This document shows positions 1 to 7,620 of a stretch of 64,000 nucleotides of DNA, one piece after another (the stretch's first letter is position 1; the number at the start of each line of letters is the position of its first letter). Below the pieces are notes generated by a model. That model was not told where the DNA came from, ran no database searches, and saw nothing but the letters and a program-made list of their open reading frames with translations. The position numbers and the translations under genes were made by a program. The stretch spans positions 1 through 64,000 of the forward strand of contig NZ_JAHYCB010000005.1 of assembly GCF_019430945.1 (NCBI RefSeq), read 5' to 3'. This DNA comes from Neorhizobium populisoli. GTDB taxonomy: Bacteria > Pseudomonadota > Alphaproteobacteria > Rhizobiales > Rhizobiaceae.

Positions 1-36
1 CGCGTATGCGAAGATCAACGGAAAGGGCTTTCGACA

Positions 37-62
37 TATCTGCCGACCTCCATCGGCAGATA
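37..62. other. Perfect hairpin with CCTCCA loop
   Basis: A 10-bp perfect stem (TATCTGCCGA / TCGGCAGATA) closes on a six-base loop CCTCCA. The loop would expose an anti-Shine-Dalgarno CCUCC, a feature of some alphaproteobacterial small RNAs. No T-run follows, so it is not a convincing terminator. Upstream sequence lies outside the window, so its transcript cannot be judged. Confidence 0.35.
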
Positions 63-120
63 GCTTGAATCAGAACCAGAGCGATTTGCAAAGCCATTCG
101 ATTCAGTCAGACAGGGAACC

Positions 121-163
121 GCTCTAATCAGCAGATCGTCGGTTCGAGCCCAATCAACCACCA
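121..163 (+). pseudogene. 3' tRNA-like remnant (resembles tRNA-Lys 3' half)
   Basis: The stretch carries an anticodon-stem-like TAATCAG, a T-loop motif GGTTCGAGCC and a terminal ACCACCA, in the order and spacing of the 3' half of a tRNA such as tRNA-Lys. The T-stem is imperfect and I could not fold a full cloverleaf with the bases before it, so it is probably not a working tRNA. Such 3' fragments are often left as attachment-site copies by integrating elements; no integrase is visible in the window. Confidence 0.35.
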
Positions 164-282
164 TTCAGTATCGGATTGAATGACGCGGAAGAATCAAAGT
201 CGTATCGACTCGATTTGGCTTTCTTTCCTTTGAAAATCAAAAACCAAAAACCTGGGCGGCAAATTGGGCGTCACTCAACGCC

Positions 283-1200
283 TCAAAGCTCCAGCACACC
301 CTCCGCAACCTTCACCGCCTGCCCGCCGATGCGGGCTTTGGCGATGTCGCCGTCCTTGACGTCGATATGCAGGTGAATGAACGAGGCGCGGCCCATCTCG
401 ACGCCCTGCTCCACCAGGATCGGATGGTGACCGTCGGGCAGGCCGTCGAAATGGCGGATGGCGCCGGAAAGGGCTGCGACGGCGGCACCTGTTGCGGGGT
501 CCTCGGGGATGCCCATGTCGGGCGAGAACATGCGGGCATGGAACTTGGCCTGATGGTGGACGCCGCCGCGGCAATAGACATAGGCTGAAGCCAGCGATCC
601 TTCGACGAACGGCACCGCCTTCTCCCATAGAAGCGGATCGAATTCGAGGCTTTGCACGGTCGCGAGATTGTGCAGCGGGATCATCAGGAACGGCACACCG
701 GCGCTCCAGATCGACTTGACGTGATTTTCGAAACCAATATCGGTGGATTTGACGGCCAGCGCATCGGCAATGCCCTGCCTGTCGAGCGAGAGATCGATCC
801 GCCATGGCTTTTTGGGAAGGTCGAATTCGGCAAACCCCGCCTCGCCGCTTCTCAGTCGCACGGCACAGCGTACCGGCCCGACATTTTCCTCCAGAACGCA
901 AACGAGATCCATGTCGGTGTTCGAGCCGCCATGATTGCGTTCCGCCAGCGCCACGGCGGTGCCGACGGTCGGGTGGCCGGCAAAGGGCAATTCCTTGCCC
1001 GGAGTGAAAATGCGCAGCCGCGCGGCATAGGCGCTGTTGGTTGAGGCCTGCACGAACACGGTCTCGGAAAGGTTCATTTCCCGGGCAATGGCCTGCATGG
1101 CGGCATCGGAAAGGTCGTCTGCGTCGTAGATCACTGCCAGCGGATTGCCCGCCAGACGCTTGTCGGTGAAAACGTCGTAGATGTTGTAGCGACGGGCCAA
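283..1200 (-). CDS. PhzF family isomerase/epimerase-like protein
   Basis: The 305-residue product belongs to the PhzF (phenazine biosynthesis-like, diaminopimelate-epimerase fold) family, whose members are usually 260-300 residues. The family hallmark is seen early: YDVFTDKRLAGNPLAV, then the motif NLSETVF carrying the conserved acidic catalytic residue, FAGHPTVGTA and, near the C-terminus, EDPATGAA. Start choice: a TTG at 1200 sits 8 bases after GGGAGG, giving the usual MARRYNIYDVF beginning; a GTG three codons earlier would overlap that ribosome site. No phenazine genes are near, so the substrate is unknown. It is the last gene before a non-coding edge and may be independent of the Nudix gene 69 bases upstream. 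Confidence 0.88.
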   Translation of the reverse strand: MARRYNIYDVFTDKRLAGNPLAVIYDADDLSDAAMQAIAREMNLSETVFVQASTNSAYAARLRIFTPGKELPFAGHPTVGTAVALAERNHGGSNTDMDLVCVLEENVGPVRCAVRLRSGEAGFAEFDLPKKPWRIDLSLDRQGIADALAVKSTDIGFENHVKSIWSAGVPFLMIPLHNLATVQSLEFDPLLWEKAVPFVEGSLASAYVYCRGGVHHQAKFHARMFSPDMGIPEDPATGAAVAALSGAIRHFDGLPDGHHPILVEQGVEMGRASFIHLHIDVKDGDIAKARIGGQAVKVAEGVLEL

Positions 1201-1269
1201 TCTTGCCACCTCCCGTGATTTGCTGCGGTCAAACTGCCCGACACATCCGCGCCGCGCAACCCCCGTTTC

Positions 1270-1998
1270 CTATTCCCTCACACCGAAAAACAGATCGAGA
1301 ATCGGGAACATCAACGGATTGTAGCGATGAGCTGCGCGATCCGGCGAGCGGATCGCCAGCGCTTCGGCGATCTCCTGCTCCTCATCAAGCGGCATGTGAG
1401 CCTGAATGCGCTTCAACATGTCCTCGGCGGTGAGACCGAACCGAAAGAAACGGAACACCACGATCCGTCCGTTGGCATGCGTGGCGAAGGAGCCTGGATC
1501 GGCCTGAGCATCATCGAGGTCCAGTCCGGTCTCTTCCAGAACCTCCCGCCGCATATTGCCGAAAAGATCGATCCCGCTCTCCGTAATATCGGAGAGATCG
1601 AGCGAGCCTGCGGCGCAATAAACCTGGCCGGGATTGGCTGTGTGGTCGCTCATGCGCACGGCAATGATCGCCCCGTCGGAGGAGATCGGCACGGCAAAAC
1701 CGAAGAGATGAAAGGCGCCGGCCGGGTCCGGCTGCTTTCGCCACCAGAGCAGCGTCGAATAGGGGATTTCGTGCGCTTCTCCGACGATCCTGCCATCGTC
1801 GATGGATAGACGCCGCTGCAACACCATCCGGCCGTTGAAGAGGTGCGGGTTGCGTGCCACCTCGGCACGCCAATTCTCCTCGATATCCGCCTCATGCGCC
1901 TCGTAGAGCGGATGGGGACCCGGCAGGAATGAAAGCTCGATGGAGCGAACCGGGAATGCGGTATTCTCCGCCGGCCAGCCGATAGTCTTGCCGTTCAT
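1270..1998 (-). CDS. Nudix hydrolase family protein
   Basis: The 242-residue protein contains a Nudix core: RREVLEETGLDL matches the RE-x2-EE-x-G part of the Nudix box that binds the metal ions. The front half of the box (G-x5-E) is not clear, with GIDLFGNM in its place, so catalysis is likely but not certain. The start ATG at 1998 overlaps the stop of the upstream gene as ATGA, implying translational coupling with the endonuclease-like protein. The long N-terminal part (about 100 residues before the core, with WWRKQ) suggests a substrate-specific domain. Substrate unknown. A longer reading of this frame to 2595 is only the shadow of the neighbour. Confidence 0.82.
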   Translation of the reverse strand: MNGKTIGWPAENTAFPVRSIELSFLPGPHPLYEAHEADIEENWRAEVARNPHLFNGRMVLQRRLSIDDGRIVGEAHEIPYSTLLWWRKQPDPAGAFHLFGFAVPISSDGAIIAVRMSDHTANPGQVYCAAGSLDLSDITESGIDLFGNMRREVLEETGLDLDDAQADPGSFATHANGRIVVFRFFRFGLTAEDMLKRIQAHMPLDEEQEIAEALAIRSPDRAAHRYNPLMFPILDLFFGVRE

Positions 1999-3098
1999 GG
2001 AAGCTCCAGTTTGATGACGACAGGGCAATGGTCGGAGGCCTTGGGACGGTCCCAGCCGATGCGGGGAAAGCGCTCGACCTCCTGCCCCGGCGGGAAAGGC
2101 GTGCGGAAAGGCTGGCCGTTGCGGATAATGTCCGGAACGCTGTCGCGATTGTGCTCGGCAAGCGAGGGCGAAAGCCAGATATAATCGAGCTGGCAGAGAT
2201 GCTGCTCCTGCGGCCCGCGGGCATGATAGAGCGTCCAGCGGTCCATGACATCGCGCCTCGTCATCGGGTTCACGGCAAAGCCGTCCCGCGTGAACGTATC
2301 GAGCGCACTTGCCGTCTCCTGCCTGGGCTCGAAGCGGAAACCCTCGCGACGGCTGCCGATCACCTGCACCTTTTCTTGATAATCGTTCATGTCGCCGCAT
2401 ATGGCGAAACTGCCGGCATTCCCTTTGCCGAAACGCTGCTCGATGATGTGGCGCACCGCCCGTGTCTCTGCAGTTCGGACCGCCATCGTGCCGGTACGGC
2501 CATCGGCATTGTCGCGCGCGTTGCCCATCGATTTGAAATGCACGACGTAAAGCGAAAACGGCTTGCCGCCGATCCTCAGTTCGAGCTCGAGGCAATCCCG
2601 CTTGAAGATCTTGTCATGCGGCTGGTTGTTGAGAGCCAGTTCCTCGTTGAAGAGACCGAGGTCGTGATAGGTCAGCATGGCATGACTGCGAACGTCCAGC
2701 ACCTCGATCTTCTCACCCGTGCGCGTCTCTTCCCGCAAGAGGACGGCGACGTCGATGCCGCGGCTGTCATTGCCCTCGACCAGATATTTCTGGCGATAGC
2801 CATTGCCGACCATGCGGTAAAGATAGCCGTATTCGAAGGCCTGCAGTGCCGGCACGTTATCGACTTCCTGCAGGCAGAGGATATCGGCATCCGCGTCGGC
2901 AATCGCCAGCGCCGAAAGCTGGCGCGTGTCGTCCGTCTCGGCGATCATGCGCGCCTGTTCCAGCTGCTCGTAGACTTGCCTGTCCTTGACGTCATAGAGC
3001 TGCAGGACCCGGTCCTGACGGAGGCGATTGCGCCATCCGGAAAAATCGAACCGGGTCATCAGGTTCTCGATGTTGAAAGTGCCAAGTCGCAGAGACAT
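1995..3098 (-). CDS. Endonuclease/exonuclease/phosphatase family protein
   Basis: The 367-residue protein starts MSLRLGTFNIENL, the first strand of the EEP (DNase I-like) fold with its catalytic Asn-Ile-Glu-Asn segment. Other family marks in order are ILCLQEVDN (metal-binding Glu), YVVHFKS, FAICGDMND (catalytic D-x-N), LDYIWLS and SDHCPVVIKL (catalytic His). All of the catalytic set is therefore present. There is no signal peptide, so it is probably cytoplasmic; it could be a nuclease or a phosphodiesterase. It is the first gene of a two-gene operon with the Nudix protein (4-base overlap). Confidence 0.88.
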   Translation of the reverse strand: MSLRLGTFNIENLMTRFDFSGWRNRLRQDRVLQLYDVKDRQVYEQLEQARMIAETDDTRQLSALAIADADADILCLQEVDNVPALQAFEYGYLYRMVGNGYRQKYLVEGNDSRGIDVAVLLREETRTGEKIEVLDVRSHAMLTYHDLGLFNEELALNNQPHDKIFKRDCLELELRIGGKPFSLYVVHFKSMGNARDNADGRTGTMAVRTAETRAVRHIIEQRFGKGNAGSFAICGDMNDYQEKVQVIGSRREGFRFEPRQETASALDTFTRDGFAVNPMTRRDVMDRWTLYHARGPQEQHLCQLDYIWLSPSLAEHNRDSVPDIIRNGQPFRTPFPPGQEVERFPRIGWDRPKASDHCPVVIKLELP

Positions 3099-3283
3099 TC
3101 GTCACCCTTTCGATGGCGCCACCCTATCCGTCGCAAGCTGCAGGAAAGATGAACGATTCGGGAAATTTAATAATGGTCAGTCGCCAGGCGGCAAGCCCGA
3201 TTGAAACGATGCGGCCGTGGTGCCATGCTCCATGTCGGCGGCAGGTATAGGGCGCGGTCGAAAGATCGCAGGGGGTTCATTCC

Positions 3284-3649
3284 ATGAGACGTACATTTCT
3301 GAAGACGGCGACGCTGTGTGCGGCGCTTTTCTGCGCGGGCGGAGCCATGGCGGCAGACAGCTTCGGCGCGATCGCCTACTCGCCGGCCACCGGCGCGACG
3401 GGCTGGTCGTACGATCATAATTCCCGCCGAAGCGCCGAGCGCACCGCACAGAACAACTGCAACGCCAACGATTGCGAAATCGCGATCTGGTTCAAGAACG
3501 GCTGCGGTGCCGTGGCCGTCGGCCAGCAAGGCGGCTGGGGGGCCGATTGGGGTGCCGATATCGATCCCGCCAAATATCTCGCGGTCGAAGCCTGCCGCCA
3601 GCATACGACCGGTTGCCGGGTTGTCCGCTGGCAGTGCTCGGGGCTCTGA
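3284..3649 (+). CDS. Secreted DUF4189-domain protein
   Basis: The 121-residue product has a signal peptide (MRRTFLKTATLCAALFCAGG then AMA|A cleavage) and a compact domain beginning FGAIAYSPATGATGWSYD with pattern SAERTAQNNC-x4-DC and WFKNGCGAVAVG, as in DUF4189. Six Cys in the mature part suggest disulfides in the periplasm. AGGGGG lies 8 bases before the ATG. Its stop is 4 bases from the end of the convergent ABC ATPase gene. Function is unknown; related proteins are small secreted rhizobial proteins. Confidence 0.8.
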   Translation: MRRTFLKTATLCAALFCAGGAMAADSFGAIAYSPATGATGWSYDHNSRRSAERTAQNNCNANDCEIAIWFKNGCGAVAVGQQGGWGADWGADIDPAKYLAVEACRQHTTGCRVVRWQCSGL

Positions 3650-3653
3650 GCGT

Positions 3654-4682
3654 TCACAGGCGCCAGGCGGATCGGATGACGATCGCGACCTCGGCTCCGG
3701 CATCCACCGGCTGGCGGCTGAACGCCCGCAGCGCCTGCCCGTCTGCAAGCGTCAGACGCAGCGCATAACGCTCGCCTTCGAACAGAACCGACCGGACGGT
3801 GGCCTTGATACCGTCCGGAGAAATTTCGACATCCTGCGGACGCACCAAGATATCTGCCTTTTGGCCTTCGACAGGGGCGTCGAAGCCGGCGCGCAACGCC
3901 TGCCAGTCGAGAGAGCGCTTGTCACCGGTCGGAGATGGCAATGACAGGATGGCGCCCTGCCCGACCAGACCGCCGACCAGCCGTCCTTCCGGCCTCGCGT
4001 AGATTTCCTCAGGCGTCGCGACCTGCAGCAGCCGGCCTTCCGACATGACGGCGACGTCGGTCGCCAGCGCCATGGCCTCGGCCTGATCGTGGGTCACGTA
4101 GATCATCGTCGCGCCTGAACGGGCGTGAAACTCCCGGAACGTCTCTTCCATCTCCTGGCGCAGGTGGCGATCGAGATTGGCGAGCGGTTCGTCAAGCAGA
4201 ACCACATCCGGTTCGGTGACCAGGCAGCGGGCAAGCGCCACGCGCTGGCGCTGGCCGCCGGACAGATCGGCCGGGCGCCGGTCCGCATAGTTTTCGAGAC
4301 GCACGGAGGCGAGCGCCTCGCGCACCTTCGTCTGCCGTTTCTCACCGGAAATGCCACGCACCTTCAGCGGATAACCGACATTTTCGGCAACGGTCATATG
4401 CGGCCACAACGCATAGGACTGAAAGACCATCGCCATGTTGCGATGTTCCGGCGGCACCATTTCGCCTGCATCCGCCAGCACCCGTTCGCCAAGCACGATC
4501 GAACCATCGCTCGGCTGCTCGAAACCGGCAATCATCCGGAGCACCGTCGTCTTGCCGCAGCCGGACGGACCGAGCAGCGCCAGGAAACCGCCGTCGCGAA
4601 CGGTCAGCGACACATCGTGTACCGCGGGCCGGCCGCCGAGATCGAAAGTCTTGGAAAGACGGTTGAGGATCAGCTTCGCCAT
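3654..4682 (-). CDS. ABC transporter ATP-binding protein (Fe3+/spermidine-type)
   Basis: The 342-residue ATPase energises the importer encoded just upstream. It shows Walker A GPSGCGKTT near residue 38, the Q-loop FQSYALWPHM, the signature LSGGQRQRVALAR, Walker B VVLLDEPLANLD and the switch His in YVTHDQAEAMALA. About 100 residues at the C-terminus form a TOBE-like domain, typical of the FbpC/PotA/UgpC group. Its ATG overlaps the end of the permease gene by 13 bases, so the two are one operon. The substrate is set by the binding protein. Confidence 0.93.
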   Translation of the reverse strand: MAKLILNRLSKTFDLGGRPAVHDVSLTVRDGGFLALLGPSGCGKTTVLRMIAGFEQPSDGSIVLGERVLADAGEMVPPEHRNMAMVFQSYALWPHMTVAENVGYPLKVRGISGEKRQTKVREALASVRLENYADRRPADLSGGQRQRVALARCLVTEPDVVLLDEPLANLDRHLRQEMEETFREFHARSGATMIYVTHDQAEAMALATDVAVMSEGRLLQVATPEEIYARPEGRLVGGLVGQGAILSLPSPTGDKRSLDWQALRAGFDAPVEGQKADILVRPQDVEISPDGIKATVRSVLFEGERYALRLTLADGQALRAFSRQPVDAGAEVAIVIRSAWRL

Positions 4683-6364
4683 GGCACCACACCTTTCGGC
4701 AGTCTGTTCGCCAGGAGTTCCAGCACCAACATCATCACGATCACCATGATGACCACCAGCACCGAAAGCGCCGAGGCGAGATTGAAACTGCCGCTGTCAT
4801 CGAGATTGTAGATCGCCACGCCGAGCGTCTGCGTGCCGGCGGACCAGAGCAGCGCCGAGACGGTGAGTTCGTTGCACGCGATCAGGAACACGAGAATAAC
4901 CGAAGCACCGGCCGCCGGCGCTACCAGCGGCACGATAATATCCGCCATCCGCCGCCCGAACTTGGCACCGGAAAGCCGTGCGGCCTCCTCCAGCGAAGGA
5001 TCGAGCTGCCGGAAGGCGCTGACCACCGGCTTGAGGCTGACCGCAAGAAAGCTCGAGAAATAGGCGATTAGGATGATCCAGATCGTCCCGTAGATCGAGA
5101 TGCCGACGATCGGTAAGGGTGCGGCGAAAACGAGAATGAAGGCGACCGCCAGCACGATGCCCGGCAGCGCGTACGGTATCTCCGCAAGAGCTGCAATCAG
5201 CGGCGCGAACCGGCTTTTGCCGCGCACAAGGAAATATCCCGTCAGCACAGTCACCACCAGGAGACCGAAGGCGGTGGCGAGCGAAAGCGTGATCGAATTG
5301 GTGAAGGCCGTACGGGTGATCGACTGACGGAAGAGGATTTCCTCATAGGCTTTTATGGTCACCGTCGCAGGGCTGAGCGGCACGCCATAGGCCGGCGCCA
5401 GCGAGCTTGCGACGAGTGCCGTCAGCGGCATCACGAGGATCGTGAAAATCGTCAGCCACAACAGCAGCTCCGCCAGAATGCGCCAGATGCCAAGCCGGAA
5501 GACCGCGACCTGGCCGGAAAGCCCGATGACGCGATAATCGCGGCCCCGCAGCACCCGTTCCTCGATCGTCAGGCCGATCATCGACAGAATGCCGATGATG
5601 GCCGAGAGCAGCGAGACATCCGCAAAGGTGCCGGGACCGAAGGTTGCGAATTTCGCATAGATCAAGGTCGGTAGCGTATAGATCGAGGCCGGAATGCCGA
5701 GGATCGCCGGAATGCCGAAATTGCCGACGCAGGAGACGAAGGCGATCGCCGCACCCGCGGCAAAACCCGGCAGCGATAGCGGCAGGATGATGTCCTTCAA
5801 TACCTGCCAGGACGACGCGCCGGCAAGCCGCGCGGCCTCGACGCCGTCGCGCGGCAAAGCCAACAGCCCTGCCCTCAGCGACAGAAACACCAGCGGCGCA
5901 TTCTGCACGCCATAAAGCAGTGCGATGCCGCTGATGGAATAAAGCGGATTGGGCGTTCCCATCGGCGGCGCCAGCCCGACGGCCTTGAGCAGCGCACTCG
6001 ACGGGCCGGTCATGCCGATCCAGGAGAGCGCCGTCACCTGCGGCGGGATCATCGTCGGCAGCATGAACAGGAAGCCAAGTGCGGTCTTGCCGCGAATGTC
6101 GAACAGCGTCAGCAGCAGTGCGAAACTGCCACCCAGAACGACTGCCGCGATCATGCCGAAGAAGGAGGTCGTCAGCGTATCGTAGACCGATTGCCAAAGC
6201 GACGGATCGGACAGCATCTGCCGCGCGTGGCCCTGCAGCGCCGACGCAATACCCGTTGCCGCGAGCCGCCCGAGGGGCAGCACGCTCAAGAGAAAGATCA
6301 CCGTGACGACAAAAGGAAACAGCCAGCGTGGCTGGCTGTTTCCCCGATTTCCGGATCGTGCCAT
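4670..6364 (-). CDS. ABC transporter permease, fused double-domain (FbpB type)
   Basis: The 564-residue inner-membrane protein carries two copies of the binding-protein-dependent permease domain in one chain, about 12 membrane helices. Each half has an EAA loop: EAARLAGASSWQVLKDIILP in the first and EAARLSGAKFGRRMADIIVP in the second; these contact the ATPase. Fused permeases of this length are typical of the ferric iron/2-aminoethylphosphonate/thiamine class. It follows the binding-protein gene by 12 bases and overlaps the ATPase gene. Confidence 0.93.
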   Translation of the reverse strand: MARSGNRGNSQPRWLFPFVVTVIFLLSVLPLGRLAATGIASALQGHARQMLSDPSLWQSVYDTLTTSFFGMIAAVVLGGSFALLLTLFDIRGKTALGFLFMLPTMIPPQVTALSWIGMTGPSSALLKAVGLAPPMGTPNPLYSISGIALLYGVQNAPLVFLSLRAGLLALPRDGVEAARLAGASSWQVLKDIILPLSLPGFAAGAAIAFVSCVGNFGIPAILGIPASIYTLPTLIYAKFATFGPGTFADVSLLSAIIGILSMIGLTIEERVLRGRDYRVIGLSGQVAVFRLGIWRILAELLLWLTIFTILVMPLTALVASSLAPAYGVPLSPATVTIKAYEEILFRQSITRTAFTNSITLSLATAFGLLVVTVLTGYFLVRGKSRFAPLIAALAEIPYALPGIVLAVAFILVFAAPLPIVGISIYGTIWIILIAYFSSFLAVSLKPVVSAFRQLDPSLEEAARLSGAKFGRRMADIIVPLVAPAAGASVILVFLIACNELTVSALLWSAGTQTLGVAIYNLDDSGSFNLASALSVLVVIMVIVMMLVLELLANRLPKGVVPWRS

Positions 6365-6376
6365 GAGGCGCTTATA

Positions 6377-7360
6377 TCAACCTTTGATGCCGAAGATATC
6401 GGCAAAGGTCTTGACGTCCTTTTCCGAATTCTTGAGCGCTTCGGCAGCGTTGACCGGCAGGACCTTGATGGTGTCGCGGGCCGGGAAGCCCGCAGGAACG
6501 GCCATGCCGTTGCGCGCCGGGATGTAGCCGAGCTTCAGGAAGCCTTCCTGGCCCTTCTGGGACAGGACGTAGTCGATGAACTTCTTGGCGGCGTCGGCAT
6601 GCTTGGTCGAGGACAGGATCGCGGCCGGCTCGGTGACGGCCGATACGCCTTCCTTCGGGAAGACGAACTCGACCGGAGCGCCCTTGGCCTTTTCGCGGAT
6701 CGGCAGGTAGTCGACAACGAAACCGTAAGCCTTCTCGCCGGTCGCAACCGACTTCAGGATCGCGCCATTGCCGCCGGCGGCAACGGCGCCGTTTGCCTTG
6801 AGGTTCTTGTAGTAATCCCAGCCGAGGCCTTCGACACCGGCAAGCGTCTGGGCGTGGATGAGAGCGGCGCCCGAAGCGAGCGGGCTCGGCATGGTGACGA
6901 GGCCCTTGGCTTCCGGCTTGGCAAGATCTGCCCAGCTGGTCGGCTTCATGGCGGCCTGGGTATTGTACATGATGCCGGTGGTGATCAGCTTCGTGGAGTA
7001 ATAGAAGCCGTCGGCGTCATAGAGCGCCTTGTCGTAGTTGGATGCTTCGGCGGACTTGTAGGCCATCAGCTGACCGGCCTGCTTCATGCGCTCGAGCGTC
7101 ACCACGTCGGCGATCAGTAGCACGTCGGCGACCGGGTTGCCGGCAGCGATCTCGGCATTGAGCTTCGCCATGATCTGCGGCGTTCCGTCACGAACCCACT
7201 GGACGTCGAGGCCCGGATTGGCAGCCTTGAAACCGTCGACGGTCGCTTGGGCGTCCTCGTTCGGCTGGCTGGTATAAAGCACGAGGTCGGCAGCGTTGGC
7301 CGCGCCGGAGATCATGCCGAAGGCCACGAGGGCAGTGAAGGCGGAAAGCAGTCTGTTCAT
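6377..7360 (-). CDS. ABC transporter periplasmic substrate-binding protein (FbpA-like)
   Basis: The 327-residue protein has a signal peptide ending ANAAD and the fold of extracellular solute-binding proteins of the Fe3+/2-aminoethylphosphonate group: LVLYTSQPNEDAQATVDGF, then PVADVLLIADVV and, late, YIPARNGMAVP. It is the first gene of a binding protein-permease-ATPase operon. I see no iron-responsive operator (Fur, Irr or RirA type) in the 260 bases before it, so iron is only one possibility and the substrate is left open. Confidence 0.88.
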   Translation of the reverse strand: MNRLLSAFTALVAFGMISGAANAADLVLYTSQPNEDAQATVDGFKAANPGLDVQWVRDGTPQIMAKLNAEIAAGNPVADVLLIADVVTLERMKQAGQLMAYKSAEASNYDKALYDADGFYYSTKLITTGIMYNTQAAMKPTSWADLAKPEAKGLVTMPSPLASGAALIHAQTLAGVEGLGWDYYKNLKANGAVAAGGNGAILKSVATGEKAYGFVVDYLPIREKAKGAPVEFVFPKEGVSAVTEPAAILSSTKHADAAKKFIDYVLSQKGQEGFLKLGYIPARNGMAVPAGFPARDTIKVLPVNAAEALKNSEKDVKTFADIFGIKG

Positions 7361-7620
7361 CTGAAACGTCCCTGTTCGAACTTAAGCTGCGGACGATAAA
7401 CACTGCCTGCTTGACAGCCATGTGACAGAAGTAAAGCCATGGCATGTTCACGTGCGCAATCGCCGGTCGGTCTTTTAGCAGAGGCATCGCCCAACGTGCG
7501 CCGAAATTTACTGTGTGCGGAAAATTACTGTTCCCCGCGCCTGTGTATCCCGTTGCTTTAATTGTTTTCGCATCTGATTTCTGCCATGGGAATCCCCGGG
7601 GATATCTGGGGTATACTTAC

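Noticed and set aside
2028..3152. A 374-residue plus-strand frame opposite the endonuclease-like gene
   Set aside because: It mirrors the codon pattern of the minus-strand gene and shows no family motif; it is an antisense shadow.
7361..7620. Possible iron-responsive operator before the ABC transporter genes
   Set aside because: I see no Fur, Irr or RirA-like palindrome; the region is only unremarkable intergenic DNA.
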